In this document: in pieces, positions 25,726 to 34,729 of the stretch
Layout of the letters: each line of letters starts with the position of its first letter
How positions within the stretch are numbered: position 1 is the first letter of the stretch
Source: Dictyobacter vulcani
GTDB taxonomy: Bacteria > Chloroflexota > Ktedonobacteria > Ktedonobacterales > Ktedonobacteraceae
Reading direction: 5' to 3'
NCBI RefSeq assembly: GCF_008974265.1
Contig: NZ_BKZW01000001.1
Span: forward strand, 186,001-250,000
Length of the DNA stretch: 64,000 nt
Notes under the pieces: generated by a model
Told to the model about the DNA's origin: nothing
Databases searched by the model: none
The model's input: only the letters and a program-made list of their open reading frames with translations
Made by a program: the position numbers and the translations under genes

Positions 25726-26646
25726 TTGGAGCAGGCACAGTTTAGCCAATTGAACAAATTTGCCACAATTGAAGATGTACAGCAAGCGATGTTCAGTCAA
25801 CACTATATCGCAGATCGCAGTCTGGCTACGGCTGTTTTTCTGTCCCTGAAAAGACGTAAGCCGCTGTTATTAGAAGGTGAACCTGGAGTTGGTAAGACTG
25901 AAATTGCCAAAGTGCTCTCTGCGCTCTTGAATACACGTTTGATTCGCCTGCAGTGCTATGAAGGCATCGATGTCAATACAGCTGTCTATGAATGGAATTA
26001 TACACGACAGATGCTGCATATTCGAATGCTAGAAGCATCTGAAGTCAATCGACAGGATGAGATGAAAGAGATCTTTGGCCCCGATTTTCTGATGCAGCGC
26101 CCTTTGTTGCAGGCCATTGATCCCAACAATACCACGCCACCAGTTCTGCTGATCGATGAGTTGGATCGCAGTGATGAGGAATTTGAGGCCTATCTCCTCG
26201 AACTCCTGTCGGATTTTCAAATTACGATTCCTGAAATTGGGACGATCCAGGCTAAAGAACCTCCTTTTGTGATTATCACTTCCAACCGGACCCGCGAGAT
26301 CCACGATGCGCTGCGTCGCCGTTGTCTTTATTATTGGATCGATTACCCGACCCTGGAGAAAGAATACCAAATCATCCTGACCCGCATGCCTGAGGCTCCT
26401 GAGCGCCTCTCACAACAGGTCACAAAGTTCGTCCATGAGTTACGCAGCCTGGAACTCTATAAAGCACCTGGTATCTCAGAGACACTGGATTGGATGAGCT
26501 CGCTGCTGGCACTGGATCAACAAGAACTGACCGAAGGTGCCGTCCGGGATTCGCTAGGAGCATTGCTCAAATACCAGGATGATCTGTTAAAAATTGGTGG
26601 ACTTGATATTGGTAAAATTATCCAGAAGTTGCGAGGAGCCTCCTAG
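25726..26646 (+). CDS. MoxR-type AAA+ ATPase (CoxD-like)
   Basis: AAA+ chaperone-like ATPase. In CO-dehydrogenase-type clusters, CoxD helps build the [CuSMoO2]-type site; in form II clusters it is assumed to aid cofactor maturation. Walker A is GEPGVGKTE near residue 50, Walker B is VLLIDELDRSDEEFEA, and an Arg-rich sensor region (RTREIHDALRRRCLYYW) follows. Length 306 residues. The start is TTG 25726 with CTGGAGG 7 bases upstream. The VWA gene starts two bases after this stop, so the two are translationally coupled, as is usual for MoxR-VWA pairs. Confidence 0.9.
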   Translation: MEQAQFSQLNKFATIEDVQQAMFSQHYIADRSLATAVFLSLKRRKPLLLEGEPGVGKTEIAKVLSALLNTRLIRLQCYEGIDVNTAVYEWNYTRQMLHIRMLEASEVNRQDEMKEIFGPDFLMQRPLLQAIDPNNTTPPVLLIDELDRSDEEFEAYLLELLSDFQITIPEIGTIQAKEPPFVIITSNRTREIHDALRRRCLYYWIDYPTLEKEYQIILTRMPEAPERLSQQVTKFVHELRSLELYKAPGISETLDWMSSLLALDQQELTEGAVRDSLGALLKYQDDLLKIGGLDIGKIIQKLRGAS

Positions 26647-26648
26647 CC

Positions 26649-28001
26649 ATGAATGCACAACCACCAGAGGATCAGGAACAACTGACATTGAGTGCCAGAG
26701 AGGTTGAGCATGGCGAACGGCTGCTCTATCGCTTAACCGAGTTTGGCCGCCTGCTCTGGGAATCGGGCATCAATGTGGGTCCTCATCAGTTGCTGGATGT
26801 GGCCGAAACGCTCAATGCGATCGATATCACCAATCAAGAGGATTTCTATCATACCCTGAAATGTAGCCTGATTACGCGTCATGAGCAAGAGCCAATTTTT
26901 GAGCAGATGTTTTATTATTTCTGGTCAATGCGTAGCAAGGTTGATAAAAAGGGTGAGAATGCCAATGATAAGGGGATGAAACGTGAGGAACGGCAGATGC
27001 GTCTGCCACCTTCCGAGCGTAAGCGTCTGGCAGAGCATTTAAAGACGAGTGAGTCGCGCAAAGAGTTACGGGGTGAGATGCGACCCACTGAGCGAAAACA
27101 AACCGCCGAAGAAGACATAGGCGATTCCGAGAACGATCAGGGAGATCCGCAGGGAACCGCTTATAGTGCCATTGAGCAGCTACGCAAAAAAGATTTTGAA
27201 AACTTTACCTGGGAAGAGGTGCAGGAAGCCAAACGCTTGATGGCCGAGATGCATTGGAACCTGGGCCAGCGCTCTACACGTCGCAAGGCACCAGCACGTA
27301 GCGGCTCGTATCCTGATATGCGCAGGATGGTCAGACATAATCTGAAGTATGGTGCCGAGATGATCGAGCTGACATGGCGCGAAATCAAGCAAAAGCCACG
27401 TCCGCTGGTGATTATCTGTGATATCAGTGGCTCGATGAGTCTCTACTCGCGCCTGCTGCTACACTTTATCCATACCATTTCTAATGGCTTACTTAATGTT
27501 GAAACCTTTGTCTTTGGTACACGCCTGACACGCATCACCCGTCAACTCAAAAGACGCGATGTTGATGATGCCGTACGTGACGTTTCAAAATCCGTACAGG
27601 ATTGGTCAGGTGGTACCCGCATTGGCGATGCACTGCACTATTTCAACTATCATTGGGCCAGACGCGTTCTCGGCCGTGGGGCAGTTGTCCTGATTATCAG
27701 TGATGGCTGGGATAGAGGTGATGCAGATACCTTACGCGTTGAAATGGATCGCTTACAACATAGTTGCCATCGCCTGATCTGGCTTAATCCTTTGCTCGGT
27801 TCACCCGACTATCGTCCCCTGACCATCGGTATGAAGACATCTCTACCTTTTATTGATGATTTCGTACCCTCACATAATCTGGACAGCCTGATTAGTCTGG
27901 GTCATCTCTTATCCAATATCGATGATAGCCGCCCCAATAGAAGCACGTCGGCTCGGCGTAAAGCGGTCAGCGCCTGGAGCAACAGAACAAAGCGTCCTTG
28001 A
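26649..28001 (+). CDS. VWA-domain protein (CoxE-like)
   Basis: Partner of the MoxR ATPase. The C-terminal half is a von Willebrand A domain with the MIDAS motif DISGSMS, the Thr of GGTRIGDAL, and the Asp of ISDGWDRGD. The N-terminal half is helical and highly charged (ERKRLAEHLKTSESRKELRG region). Length 450 residues, normal for CoxE. It directly follows the MoxR gene and precedes the XdhC-type genes by 24 bases. That is the D-E-F arrangement of cox-type maturation genes. Confidence 0.9.
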   Translation: MNAQPPEDQEQLTLSAREVEHGERLLYRLTEFGRLLWESGINVGPHQLLDVAETLNAIDITNQEDFYHTLKCSLITRHEQEPIFEQMFYYFWSMRSKVDKKGENANDKGMKREERQMRLPPSERKRLAEHLKTSESRKELRGEMRPTERKQTAEEDIGDSENDQGDPQGTAYSAIEQLRKKDFENFTWEEVQEAKRLMAEMHWNLGQRSTRRKAPARSGSYPDMRRMVRHNLKYGAEMIELTWREIKQKPRPLVIICDISGSMSLYSRLLLHFIHTISNGLLNVETFVFGTRLTRITRQLKRRDVDDAVRDVSKSVQDWSGGTRIGDALHYFNYHWARRVLGRGAVVLIISDGWDRGDADTLRVEMDRLQHSCHRLIWLNPLLGSPDYRPLTIGMKTSLPFIDDFVPSHNLDSLISLGHLLSNIDDSRPNRSTSARRKAVSAWSNRTKRP

Positions 28002-28025
28002 TCACAAGAAAATGGAGAAGATACT

Positions 28026-28343
28026 ATGCGCGATGTCCTTCCTGATATTGAAAAATGGCGTTCCCAGGGTGACCAGGTCGCTATTGCTACGGTTGTCAGC
28101 ATGGTAGGGTCCGCCCCGCGCCAGCCAGGAGCTAAACTCGCGGTCAGTGAAAAAGGCGAGTTGAGTGGCTCGGTGAGTGGCGGTTGTGTAGAACCGGCCG
28201 TGGTTCAGGCGGCAATGGAAGTCATTAAAAATGGCCAGCCACAGTTGCTAGAATTTGGCATCAGTGAAGCTGATAATATCGAGAAGATTGGCCTGGCCTG
28301 CGGGGGCACCATTCAGGTCTTCGTAGAACGCCTGGATTGGTAG
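28026..28343 (+). CDS. XdhC/CoxI N-terminal-domain protein
   Basis: XdhC proteins bind and protect the molybdenum cofactor and help its sulfuration and insertion into xanthine-oxidase-family enzymes. This 105-residue protein is only the N-terminal domain: it has VGSAPRQPGAKLAV, GSVSGGCVEP and GLACGGTI, with the conserved Cys residues C58 and C88. The Rossmann half is absent and lies in the next gene. ATG 28026 has GGAGAAG upstream. The 49-base gap to the next gene contains stops, so this is a true split and not a frameshift. Confidence 0.88.
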   Translation: MRDVLPDIEKWRSQGDQVAIATVVSMVGSAPRQPGAKLAVSEKGELSGSVSGGCVEPAVVQAAMEVIKNGQPQLLEFGISEADNIEKIGLACGGTIQVFVERLDW

Positions 28344-28392
28344 CAGGCAAAAGCAATAAATTATAAATAACGAGAAAGAGCAGGAGGGGACG

Positions 28393-29148
28393 ATGAGCGG
28401 CCTCTATGAAGAATTAAAAAACAGGCTTGAGCAAGAACATGGGATTGCTATTGCGACAGTTATCAGGGGAGTAGAACAACCTGGTGCCAGGATGTTGATC
28501 TATCCTGATGCCACCACGCATGGAACGTTAGGCTCTCCTGAACTTGATCAGCAAGTTACCAGTGATGCAACGCAAGCCATCTGGACCAGCGGGGCTGCCT
28601 TGCACCAATATAGTCTGGCACAACCAGATGCCCGCACCATTGAGGTCTTTATAGAGGGCTTTCCGCCACCGCCTGAATTGATTATCGTAGGGGCTGGCCA
28701 TATCGCGATCCCACTTACCACTTTTGCCAAAACATTGAATTATCGGGTAGTGGTCATTGATGCTCGCGCTGCCTTTGCGACCCCGGAACGCTTTCCGCAC
28801 GCTGATGAACTGATTGTAGCCTGGCCCGATGAGATTCTGAGCCAGCGGCCCATTTATCCTTCTACAGCGGTCGCCGTCCTGACCCATGATCCAAAATTTG
28901 ATGAACCCACGCTTAAAGTTTTGCTTGAACGCCATGGCGGCTATGTGGGTGCTATTGGCAGCCGCAAAACCAGCACCGAACGTGGTGAGCGTTTAAAAAT
29001 GCAAGGTCTTACCGATGAACAGTTACAGCGCATCTACGGCCCCATCGGACTGGATATCGGGGCAACCTCCCCCGAAGAGATTGCGCTCTCGATCATCACC
29101 CAGATTGTTGCTTATCGACACGGAAAAATCGGACCACAACAGCGTTAA
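28393..29148 (+). CDS. XdhC/CoxF-type protein with Rossmann domain
   Basis: Second XdhC-type maturation factor, 251 residues. The N-terminal part (about 1-90) resembles a degenerate XdhC N-domain (IAIATVIRGVEQPGARMLI) but lacks the Gly-Gly-Cys motif. The C-terminal part is the XdhC Rossmann domain: ELIIVGAGHIAIPL, VVVIDARAAFATPERFP, VLTHDPKFDEP and YVGAIGSRKT. AGGAGGGG lies just before ATG 28393. Together with the preceding 105-residue protein it makes up the full function of a standard XdhC. Confidence 0.88.
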   Translation: MSGLYEELKNRLEQEHGIAIATVIRGVEQPGARMLIYPDATTHGTLGSPELDQQVTSDATQAIWTSGAALHQYSLAQPDARTIEVFIEGFPPPPELIIVGAGHIAIPLTTFAKTLNYRVVVIDARAAFATPERFPHADELIVAWPDEILSQRPIYPSTAVAVLTHDPKFDEPTLKVLLERHGGYVGAIGSRKTSTERGERLKMQGLTDEQLQRIYGPIGLDIGATSPEEIALSIITQIVAYRHGKIGPQQR

Positions 29149-29502
29149 TGAATTATATATACTACTTCCCATAAAAGTCAGATAGTATAGCTCACATTCA
29201 TACTTTCTTTCTGATTATACAAAAAAAAGGATCTCTACAATGTCAGGAATACATACGTATAATCAGGAAGAAAGTAGATAGCATAGCCACTTTTAGCTAT
29301 ATGAAATTCTGTAGTACTTCGTTGGGATATCAGGAGTGTTTGAGCTCAAATATGAAACTTCTCATTGCTTCATTCGTCTCTATGTAAGAGTCTATTCATT
29401 CAAATTGATTTTTTTATCATCATCTGGTCCTGACAAAAGACCTGGAACATAAATATGTAGTATCATCCTATGGCATAATACGCTTCAAGAAAAGGATAAA
29501 AG
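29149..29502. other. intergenic region with a large imperfect inverted repeat
   Basis: No gene seen in 354 bases. Arms at 29201-29220 and 29257-29276 are complementary at 19 of 20 positions around a 36-base loop with an A8 run. The motif AGATAG(T/C)ATAGC occurs on both sides as a direct repeat (near 29180 and 29276). This could be a terminator, a structured RNA or a small degenerate mobile element. Confidence 0.5.
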
Positions 29503-30845
29503 ATGTCGGATAATTACTATCGACCGGACGACCATACGGAGGCGATACCTCCCTATCCACCTCAACAGGGTCAGGGTCAAGGATCACAAGGAAAATTGGT
29601 TCTTGGCAGTTTTCAGCAACAACCTCACCGCCAACAAGCTCCCGGACAAAGGCCACAACAGCCGGGGGCCAATCAAAATTTTCCGGGCCAGCAGCAACAG
29701 CGTGACTACGCCCCCAGGGACCTGCGCCTTCATCATATCCCTATCAACAGCCAGGTCAATCAGGGCCTGGACAGCCTGGCAGTTTTGGCAATGGCTCACC
29801 ATCGCCTCAGCAACCGCTAAAGCCACGCAAGAAAAGAAATGGGCGCAAAATCGGTTGTACAACAGTATTGCTGATTCTGGTGGTACTGATCATTGTCGGT
29901 GTGATTACAACACAGCGTGTGCTCGCTTTTGGATCGGCAATCTCCAGCGAGTCACCTACCAGCACCAAGACTGGCTATATGACAACCAGCGACCGTACTA
30001 ATCTACTGGTCATGGGCTATGGCGGAGGTAAACATGATGGCGCGAATCTGACCGACTCGCTGGTCGTGATCAGTATGATCCCATCTACCCAGCATACCTC
30101 GCTGGTCTCGATACCACGCGATCTCTGGGTACAGAATCCACCAGACTCGGGCAAATTTTCAAAAATCAATGCTGTCTATCAAACCGCTTCAAACAATGGC
30201 GAGAATCGCCAGGTTGGTGCGGATGCGATGGCAAAAAAAATATCTCTGGTCACAGGTATGGATGTAAAAAACTGGATGATGATCGACTTCACTGGTTTTA
30301 AACAATTTATCGATTCTATCGGGGGCGTCGATGTGTATGTCCCTGATTCATTTAATGCCTGTTATCCTAAAAACGATGATGCGGCTACCGATGCCAGCTG
30401 GATTAAAGTAGACTTTGAAAAAGGCAATCAACACATGGATGGTGCTACTGCCATCAGTTATGCGCGCGCGCGTGAGCCAATGAATGTGTGTAGCACAACT
30501 CCTACCAAAAACATGGCTGAGTTAAGTGATTTCGGACGTTCAGCGCGCCAGCAGCTCATCATCAAAGCAGCATTGGGCAAGATCCGCGATATCACCGTGT
30601 GGCCACGCTTCCTCGGGGCGATGGACTCACTGGAAAAGACAATTCATACCAATATGTCCCTGGCTGATCTTGGTCTCTTCTCACAGAAGATGGACCTGAA
30701 TGATCCCCATACTGCACATATTGGTCTGAATACAGAGAATGTGATGGCGATTGATACCTCCGACGATGGACAATCTATCGTTGTTCCACGCGGCAATAAC
30801 TGGGCATTGATCCCTGAGTATATCAAACAAAAACTCTACAATTAA
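29503..30845 (+). CDS. LytR-CpsA-Psr family protein (one probable frameshift)
   Basis: LCP enzymes transfer glycan polymers from a polyprenyl carrier to the cell wall. The frame to 30845 has a basic stretch (KPRKKRNGRK), one membrane helix (TVLLILVVLIIVGVI) and the LCP domain: NLLVMGYGG, ADSL-like LTDSLVVISM, VSIPRDLWV, IDSIGGVDVYVP and the Arg-rich YARAREPMN. The N-terminus, starting at ATG 29503, is Pro/Gln-rich and sits in another frame until the C5 run at 29711-29715. Restoring one C gives a continuous PQGPAPSSYPYQQPGQ tail and a 447-residue protein. It may work with the glycan genes near the left end. Confidence 0.82.
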
Positions 30846-30854
30846 AACAATAGA

Positions 30855-30906
30855 GAGAACACAATGCGCGGCCACTACTACAAAAGTGGCCGCGCATTGT
30901 GTTCTC
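30855..30906 (+). terminator. perfect inverted repeat, 22-bp arms, 8-base loop
   Basis: Arms at 30855-30876 and 30885-30906 match exactly, 9 bases after the LCP stop. No U-tract. Confidence 0.65.
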
Positions 30907-30940
30907 ATCTGCAATCTTGAAATAGACGCGCAGATATTGG

Positions 30941-30969
30941 TTATCATTTAAATGGGATTGTGCTACAAT
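30941..30969 (+). promoter_or_regulatory. promoter candidate for the kinase-like/FHA gene
   Basis: TTATCA (30941-30946) and TACAAT (30964-30969) are 17 bases apart, about 57 bases before ATG 31026. Confidence 0.4.
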
Positions 30970-31025
30970 GCCAGCAGTGTTGCATCACATGATACGCCAC
31001 ATTTTTCGTGAGGAAAGGGATAGAT

Positions 31026-32426
31026 ATGCCACAAAGAGACACACGCTTGATCGGTGGAGTATACCGTATTGGACAACAGATGACGACTGGCGGTCTACTC
31101 ACTACAGCTACAGCTTATAACCATAATACAAATGATGTGGTTGGCTTGTATGTTGTGGAGATCCCTCCCACGGAACAGCTAGATGCCATTCATGCCCTGC
31201 TTAAGCCGTATGAAAAACGCCGACAGATCCAGTCGCCTCATGTGCTGCGTGTTTTAGATTGGGGTATTGACGGCTCACGTATCTATATTGCCACCGATCC
31301 TCCACGTGGCCTGACATTGCAACATGTATTAGACACAGAGAATATTGATCTTGAACGTGCAATTGAATTGTGTCGTCATCTGCTCCTTGGTCTACAGGCA
31401 CTTCATGCAGGAGGTAGCACTGGACTTGATTTACGACCACAGTTGATTACTGTTGATACTCTGGGGATTCAGGACCGTGTACAAATCGATGATCTCGGTC
31501 TGCGCTCCCTACTACATGCTCTCCACTATGAGGGAAACCAGCGTCCAGATGATCTCGGCTACTTAGATCCTCGCTACGCTCCACCAGAATATATCCAGCA
31601 TCAACCTATTGGACCCTGGAGTGATATCTATCAGGTAGGAATTCTTTGCTTTACACTGGTTACTGGTCGCCTGCCCTTTGTGGGACGCACACCAGCTGAG
31701 ACCGGTATTTTGCAGACCACAACCCCCTTACCAAAGATACGACAATTTAAACACAATGCCACACCTGCGCTACAGGCACTGCTTGAACGTGCCATGGCGA
31801 AAGCTCCAGCACAACGCTTTACCAGCGCAGACGAATTTCTGGGTGCATTAGATACATTACAGCAACAGCTCAATTCTGTGCATAAGGCCAGGTCAAATCA
31901 GGACGTTCAAGAACAACATGGTAACGGAACTGGCGCGACTGCGGCCATCGCACAAAAAGACCTTGAACGTATCACCGGACCACAAGCACAGCCTTCAACT
32001 GAAGTGGAAACGATAAGAATAACCCGAAAACCAACCACACCATTAAACGTGCCCATCCCAAATGCACAGGGAGCATATGCTTACCTCTGCCATGAAAAAA
32101 AAGGCGAACTGCCTCAACGTATTGCCATTACACGCCGCGATATGATCATTGGACGCCTGGATCCCAAACGTGGCGTTAGTCCAGATCTGGACCTCAGCCA
32201 TATTGATCCAAATATGAGCATCTCTCGTCAACATGCACGGATTCGTTTTGAAGATACGTTCTTTTCGCTTGAGGATCTAAAAAGTCGCAATAAAACACGC
32301 TTAAATGATCTTGCTCTGACACCACTAAAGCCTGAGCTACTCACCCATGGTTCCAAGCTCGCATTTGGCAGTGTACTGCTGCGCTTTGAGGTTCCTGGTA
32401 TGGATCATCCCAAAGAAAAAGCTTGA
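31026..32426 (+). CDS. kinase-like (probable pseudokinase) protein with C-terminal FHA domain
   Basis: Signalling protein of 466 residues. Residues 10-280 follow the protein-kinase fold: the HRD region appears as LDLRPQLITVD, the DFG region as IDDLGLR, and APPEYIQHQPIGPWSDIYQVGI matches the activation-segment APE and the alpha-F region. The Gly-rich loop is poor, and the beta-3 lysine position (VVGLYVVEI) shows no clear Lys. So catalysis is doubtful, although the HRD and DFG aspartates are kept. A linker leads to an FHA domain (residues about 360-460) with IIGRLD, SISRQHARI and LKSRNKTRLN, the phosphothreonine-binding residues. Start ATG 31026 has GAGGAAAGGG upstream. Confidence 0.8.
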   Translation: MPQRDTRLIGGVYRIGQQMTTGGLLTTATAYNHNTNDVVGLYVVEIPPTEQLDAIHALLKPYEKRRQIQSPHVLRVLDWGIDGSRIYIATDPPRGLTLQHVLDTENIDLERAIELCRHLLLGLQALHAGGSTGLDLRPQLITVDTLGIQDRVQIDDLGLRSLLHALHYEGNQRPDDLGYLDPRYAPPEYIQHQPIGPWSDIYQVGILCFTLVTGRLPFVGRTPAETGILQTTTPLPKIRQFKHNATPALQALLERAMAKAPAQRFTSADEFLGALDTLQQQLNSVHKARSNQDVQEQHGNGTGATAAIAQKDLERITGPQAQPSTEVETIRITRKPTTPLNVPIPNAQGAYAYLCHEKKGELPQRIAITRRDMIIGRLDPKRGVSPDLDLSHIDPNMSISRQHARIRFEDTFFSLEDLKSRNKTRLNDLALTPLKPELLTHGSKLAFGSVLLRFEVPGMDHPKEKA

Positions 32427-32428
32427 TA

Positions 32429-34111
32429 TTAACCAACTTTAGGGCGCGCGCGCTCAAGAATTGTAGCTGTGTCCACGCCCGATGGTAAGGTACCAAAGGC
32501 CCGATATCCGCCATCGGACAATCGCGAAGCACAAAAAGCTTCCGCAACGGCTGGATGTCCATACTGAACCAACAATGCGGCCTGCCAGATTAGAGCCATC
32601 TGTTCCACCAGACGACGAGCCTGCCATTCTCGCTCGTCTACATTTAATTGCAAGATATCCTGTTCAAACCTTACCAGAGCTACATCTAAACGCTGATCAT
32701 GGCCTCTGGCCTGTCTCAATTCAGTGAAAAAGGCGTCCAGCGCCTGTGGATCTTTGTCTATCGAGCGCAGCACATCCAGGCAAATAACATTCCCAGAACC
32801 TTCCCAGATAGCGTTGACAGGCATTTCACGATAGATGCGCGGCATCCCGCTCTCTTCAACGTATCCGTTACCTCCCAGGCATTCTAAGGCTTCAGCAGCA
32901 TAGGCTGAACCGCGTTTCGTAATCCAATATTTCGCGATGGCAGTTCCTAATCGCTTAATATACTGTTCGTGAGAATTACTCTGCGCCTGATCACAGGCGC
33001 GCGCCAGCCGAAATGCGAGGATCGTAGCGGCCTCTGATTCAACAGCGAGATCGGTCAAAACATTTTTCATTAAAGGTTGATCCAGCAACAGTCGTCCAAA
33101 AGCCATCCTATAGGCACTATGATGGAGTGCTTGCGCCAGTGCCTGCCGCATCATAGCAGCGGTCCCTGACACACAATCCAGGCGTGTAAAATTAACCATC
33201 TCAATAATGGTACGTACGCCCTGTCCTTCTTCTCCTAATCTCAGCGCCCAGGCATCACTGAATTCAACTTCACTGGAAGCATTTGAGCGGTTACCCAGTT
33301 TATCTTTTAAACGCTGCAGAAAAAAGCGGTTGCGCGTCCCATCCGCTAAAATACGTGGCAAGAGAAAACACGAAAGTCCACCCGGAGCCTGAGCCAATAC
33401 CAGAAAAAGGTCACACATTGGCGCTGAACAAAACCATTTATGGCCCGTAAGCAGATATGCTGGTCCTCCATAGCTGCCTGCTACCGAGCGTGCCGTAGTT
33501 GTATTCGCACGCACATCTGAGCCACCCTGCTTCTCAGTCATACCCATGCCACACAATAAACCTGCCTTTTGGAGTGGTGGTCGCAAACCAGGATCATAGC
33601 TAGAGGTGATCAGGCGTGCAAGCCAGGGTTCCGTTATGTCTGCATGAGCTTTCAAGACCGGATAAGCTGCGTGGGTCATTGATAGAGGACAGCCATGACC
33701 AGCTTCCGCCTGCGTGGCAAGATAGAAGGCGGCAGTGCGGGCGACATGATTGCCTGTAGGCTGCCTGGCTTGCCAGGAAAGCGCATGGGCTCCATGTGTG
33801 ATAGAGAGGTCCAGCAGATGATGCCAGGCAGGATGAAATGTCACCTCATCAATACGTTGCCCATATCGATCATGCGTCTGCAAAACTGGAGGAAATGTAT
33901 TGGCAGCCTGTCCCCAACCTGCCACCTCTTCACTGCCAACCCTGGCCCCAAGTGCGGTTAATTGAGCTTCTGCCCAGTCCGCTCCCTCACGTTTTATACA
34001 ATCGAGAAGCGTTATATCCTGGGTAAATATATTATAATTGACCAATGGCGGAGGTTGATTAGATACCGTATGGGTTGCATAGATCGCGGCAGGTTGCTCA
34101 ACAATGTCCAT
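32429..34111 (-). CDS. acyl-CoA dehydrogenase family protein, AidB-like
   Basis: Flavoprotein of the acyl-CoA dehydrogenase superfamily. The 560-residue length, long N-terminal extension and GMGMTEKQGGSDVRANTT block match the AidB branch, known in E. coli from the adaptive alkylation response. Further family blocks are YLLTGHKWFCSAPMCDLFLV, NRSNASSEVEF, and LECLGGNGYVEE near the flavin-binding end. AAAGGGG precedes ATG 34111. It converges with the FHA gene with only two bases between stops, so transcripts overlap. No other repair gene is adjacent. The physiological substrate is unknown. Confidence 0.85.
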   Translation of the reverse strand: MDIVEQPAAIYATHTVSNQPPPLVNYNIFTQDITLLDCIKREGADWAEAQLTALGARVGSEEVAGWGQAANTFPPVLQTHDRYGQRIDEVTFHPAWHHLLDLSITHGAHALSWQARQPTGNHVARTAAFYLATQAEAGHGCPLSMTHAAYPVLKAHADITEPWLARLITSSYDPGLRPPLQKAGLLCGMGMTEKQGGSDVRANTTTARSVAGSYGGPAYLLTGHKWFCSAPMCDLFLVLAQAPGGLSCFLLPRILADGTRNRFFLQRLKDKLGNRSNASSEVEFSDAWALRLGEEGQGVRTIIEMVNFTRLDCVSGTAAMMRQALAQALHHSAYRMAFGRLLLDQPLMKNVLTDLAVESEAATILAFRLARACDQAQSNSHEQYIKRLGTAIAKYWITKRGSAYAAEALECLGGNGYVEESGMPRIYREMPVNAIWEGSGNVICLDVLRSIDKDPQALDAFFTELRQARGHDQRLDVALVRFEQDILQLNVDEREWQARRLVEQMALIWQAALLVQYGHPAVAEAFCASRLSDGGYRAFGTLPSGVDTATILERARPKVG

Positions 34112-34360
34112 TATTATCCCCTTTGATTTACTTTATAGACAACACGAGCAGTGATATTCACATGTAAAAAGCACTCTATTCATTAGCAAGTATAGCACAG
34201 GCATGCGCATCAGATAGATACATAAACACCACCAATCCACGCACAAATCAGACTGAACAGGTTACAGATTGACATCTAAAGAACGTGAATCAGCGTGTTA
34301 TAGGCACACGGTACAAGCAGCTACCAGACATAAATATAAATCAAACAGAAGGACAAAAGA

Positions 34361-34684
34361 ATGGCTACAGACCAATATCATGAGCCCACTAATGAGCTTA
34401 CACCAGAGACACGAACCTTTGCACGTATCATTACTTCATTGCAGGAAGAATGCGAAGCAATCAATTGGTATCAACAGCGTATTTCAGTTGAACCTGATGC
34501 TGAGGCAAAAAAAATCATGCAGCATGCTCAGGAAGAGGAGTTTCTCCATTTTTCAATGGATCTAGAGTTTCTATTGCGCCGTCATCCTAAGTGGCGCGTA
34601 GCAGCCAAAAGAATCCTCTTTCAAGAAGGTAACATCGTGGATAATGCAGAAAAAGGCGAAGAAGCAGAAGAAAAACTGGACTAA
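34361..34684 (+). CDS. encapsulated-ferritin-like (EncFtn-type) protein
   Basis: Small two-helix ferritin relative of 107 residues. In the EncFtn family, dimerisation builds the iron ferroxidase site. Compared with R. rubrum EncFtn from memory, the iron residues appear with an offset of two: E30, E60 and H63 for the metal site, E29 and E32 for the entry site, plus W36-Y37. The opening ELTPETRTF is also typical. No encapsulin shell gene lies in the window, and the C-terminus (KGEEAEEKLD) lacks the hydrophobic cargo-loading tag. It may therefore act outside a shell, or be cargo for a shell encoded elsewhere. A strong terminator follows at once. Confidence 0.78.
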   Translation: MATDQYHEPTNELTPETRTFARIITSLQEECEAINWYQQRISVEPDAEAKKIMQHAQEEEFLHFSMDLEFLLRRHPKWRVAAKRILFQEGNIVDNAEKGEEAEEKLD

Positions 34685-34723
34685 AAAAAACGGGGGGTAT
34701 TGAAACACCCCCCGTTTTTTTTT
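34683..34723. terminator. bidirectional rho-independent terminator
   Basis: CGGGGGGT (34691-34698) pairs with ACCCCCCG (34707-34714), flanked by A8 and T9. It serves the + ferritin-like gene and the - homoserine dehydrogenase gene. Confidence 0.92.
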
Positions 34724-34729
34724 GCGCCT

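Noticed and set aside
28343..28393. Frameshift joining the two XdhC-type proteins
   Set aside because: The gap has stops and a strong ribosome site before the second start, and the second protein has its own N-domain.
34361..34684. Encapsulin nanocompartment operon
   Set aside because: Only the ferritin-like protein is present; the neighbours are an AidB-like gene and hom, with no shell protein.
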